Shown here: positions 5,493 to 6,391 of the stretch, in pieces
Layout: each line of letters opens with the position of its first letter
Position numbering within the stretch: position 1 is the stretch's first letter
From: an uncultured Eubacteriales bacterium
Lineage (GTDB): Bacteria; Bacillota; Clostridia; Lachnospirales; Bianqueaceae
Length of the DNA: 6,391 bases
Assembly (NCBI GenBank): GCA_902782895.1
Contig: CACZPA010000058.1
Coordinates: 1 to 6,391 of the forward strand
Direction of reading: 5' to 3'
Notes under the pieces: generated by a model
Told to the model about the DNA's origin: nothing
Seen by the model: the letters and a program-made list of their open reading frames with translations, nothing else
Databases searched by the model: none
Made by a program: the position numbers and the translations under genes

Positions 5493-5996
5493 ATGTATAG
5501 CAAGAATGAGGCCGTCATCTATGCTTACCGCGGTGTCTGCATCATCGAGGACATCACCTGGAAGGAATTCGGCGGCGCAAAGAAACAATACTATGTACTG
5601 CGTCCTGTATATGAGAAAAAATCCTGTATATTCGTTCCGGTAGACAACGAAACGCTCTCATCCAAGATGTTTCCGCTGGTAACGCCAGACGAGATCTCAC
5701 GGTTTATGCAGTGTCTTCCGACGCTTCCCCCCATGTGGGACGAGAGCGCTGATATCCGCAAGAACCGTTACAGAGAGATCATGGACGAGAAAAACCGTCT
5801 CCAGATCCTGAATATGATTCGCTGCATCTACATGCATCAGGAGAATCTCGCCAAGAAAGGCAAGAAGCTCTATGCTTCCGATGAACACGCGCTTAAGAGC
5901 GCGGAAAGCCTCCTCTATGACGAGTTCGCCTATGTTCTGAATATGGATCGGGAACAGGTACTGCCCTACATCCGCAAAGGACTTCATCTCGTATAA
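5493..5996 (+). CDS. CarD/CdnL-like RNA-polymerase-interacting transcription factor
   Basis: A 167-residue protein. Residues 1-60 match the Tudor-like CarD/CdnL/TRCF RNA-polymerase-interaction domain: AVIYAYRGVCIIEDI at 7-21, then KKQYYVLRPVYEKKSCIFVPVDN, with the characteristic GV and YYVL strands. Residues 65-167 form a charged helical domain, as in CarD proteins, which in mycobacteria binds DNA at the upstream edge of the open-complex bubble and stabilises it. In Clostridia several paralogues exist and their roles are mostly not established. The start is supported by AAGGAAGG at 5481-5488. It has its own extended -10 promoter, is divergent from pyrR, and is followed 17 bases later by a terminator, so it is a single-gene unit. 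Confidence 0.85.
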   Translation: MYSKNEAVIYAYRGVCIIEDITWKEFGGAKKQYYVLRPVYEKKSCIFVPVDNETLSSKMFPLVTPDEISRFMQCLPTLPPMWDESADIRKNRYREIMDEKNRLQILNMIRCIYMHQENLAKKGKKLYASDEHALKSAESLLYDEFAYVLNMDREQVLPYIRKGLHLV

Positions 5997-6013
5997 ACCA
6001 GAATTGAAGTCAG

Positions 6014-6047
6014 GGCCGGCACGGCACGAAGCCGCAGCCGGTCTTTT
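6014..6047 (+). terminator. Terminator of the CarD-like gene
   Basis: GGCCGGC (6014-6020) pairs with GCCGGTC (6037-6043), with an inner GGC/GCC extension and a short ACGAA loop, followed by TTTTGCTTTT. It begins 17 bases after the stop codon. Confidence 0.8.
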
Positions 6048-6090
6048 GCTTTTAAATGCTGCCTGCTGGCGTGCTTATCCATGCAAGGAA

Positions 6091-6128
6091 AAGGACCGTG
6101 ATAACCGAATTCGATCTTCACGGTCCTT
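6091..6128 (-). terminator. Long hairpin, best read as a minus-strand terminator
   Basis: AAGGACCGTGA (6091-6101) and TCACGGTCCTT (6118-6128) are perfect 11-base inverted repeats around a 16-base loop. On the minus strand the stem runs into TTTTCCTTG; on the plus strand it is followed only by CTTCTTC. This suggests a minus-strand transcript arriving from beyond the right edge, or a bidirectional terminator. Confidence 0.5.
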
Positions 6129-6170
6129 CTTCATGGTCCTGTTCAAGTTCTAAAGTCGGACTGACTTTCG

Positions 6171-6391
6171 TGTACAGAACTAAATCTCATTTTCGCGTTT
6201 TGTTCTGTACAGAGAAAACTGTCCCCAGTCATTTGTACCGAACTTTTTGCAATTTTCGCGTTTTGTTCTGCTCCTTTCCTTCATTTTATACAGAACAAAA
6301 ACCGTTTTTTGTTTTTTGTTCTGTACAGTCTGGCTTTCGGCTGCAAATCCGTACAGAACTTTTTTGCTTTTTATGGCGTCCGTTCTGTATA
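6171..6391. repeat. Alternating TGTACAGAAC / GTTCTGTACA repeat array
   Basis: Eight half-sites in strictly alternating orientation start at 6171, 6202, 6234, 6265, 6287, 6318, 6350 and 6382. Exact or one-mismatch copies are seen at seven; the 6265 copy keeps only GTTCTG. Steps are 31, 32, 31, 22, 31, 32 and 32 bases. Each left-right pair can form a 10-pair hairpin around a T-rich core of 21-22 bases. No gene is found in 6048-6391 on either strand. The array reaches the window edge and may continue. Confidence 0.85.

Noticed and set aside
6171..6391. CRISPR array
   Set aside because: The repeated element is only about 10 bases and flips orientation at each step, and the cores between arms are similar T-rich sequences rather than unique spacers. 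No cas gene is present.

Overview
The window looks like a chromosomal segment of an anaerobic Firmicute, most likely a Clostridia/Lachnospiraceae-type genome. The reasons are the strong AGGAGG-type ribosome binding sites, TTG starts, a pyrR leader attenuator feeding a uracil permease, a CarD-like regulator, and an RseC-family membrane protein outside any gamma-proteobacterial context. This taxonomic guess is inference from gene content only.

Layout. (1) 1-2359, plus strand: a tightly packed run. It starts with the 3' part of a PmbA/TldE-type protein cut by the window edge, then an SGNH/GDSL hydrolase, an RseC-like two-helix membrane protein, and a short TTG-started reading frame that resembles the truncated N-terminus of transketolase. 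(2) 2337-3310: an island holding one minus-strand XRE-family regulator. It has its own promoter and a cluster of three GCTGTWAC half-sites upstream. On each side lies a terminator-like hairpin; the two share an identical 15-nt loop and a one-base bulge at the same height but have different stem sequences. (3) 3328-5397, minus strand: pyrR then uraA, one probable operon for pyrimidine salvage. In front lies a complete attenuation leader: promoter, PyrR-loop-like hairpin, antiterminator and terminator. (4) 5428-6047, plus strand: a divergent CarD-like gene with an extended -10 promoter and its own terminator. (5) 6048-6391: no gene; one long hairpin, then an array of eight TGTACAGAAC half-sites in alternating orientation at about 31-32 bp steps, running to the window edge.

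How it works together. PyrR should sense UMP/UTP and shut off its own operon, including the uracil importer, by favouring the leader terminator. The XRE gene appears to be an autonomous, probably autoregulated unit placed between two convergent operons, whose ends are marked by the paired hairpins. The first operon has no evident single pathway.

The two items that ordinary annotation does not explain are the shared-loop hairpin pair and the helically phased alternating repeat array at the right end.
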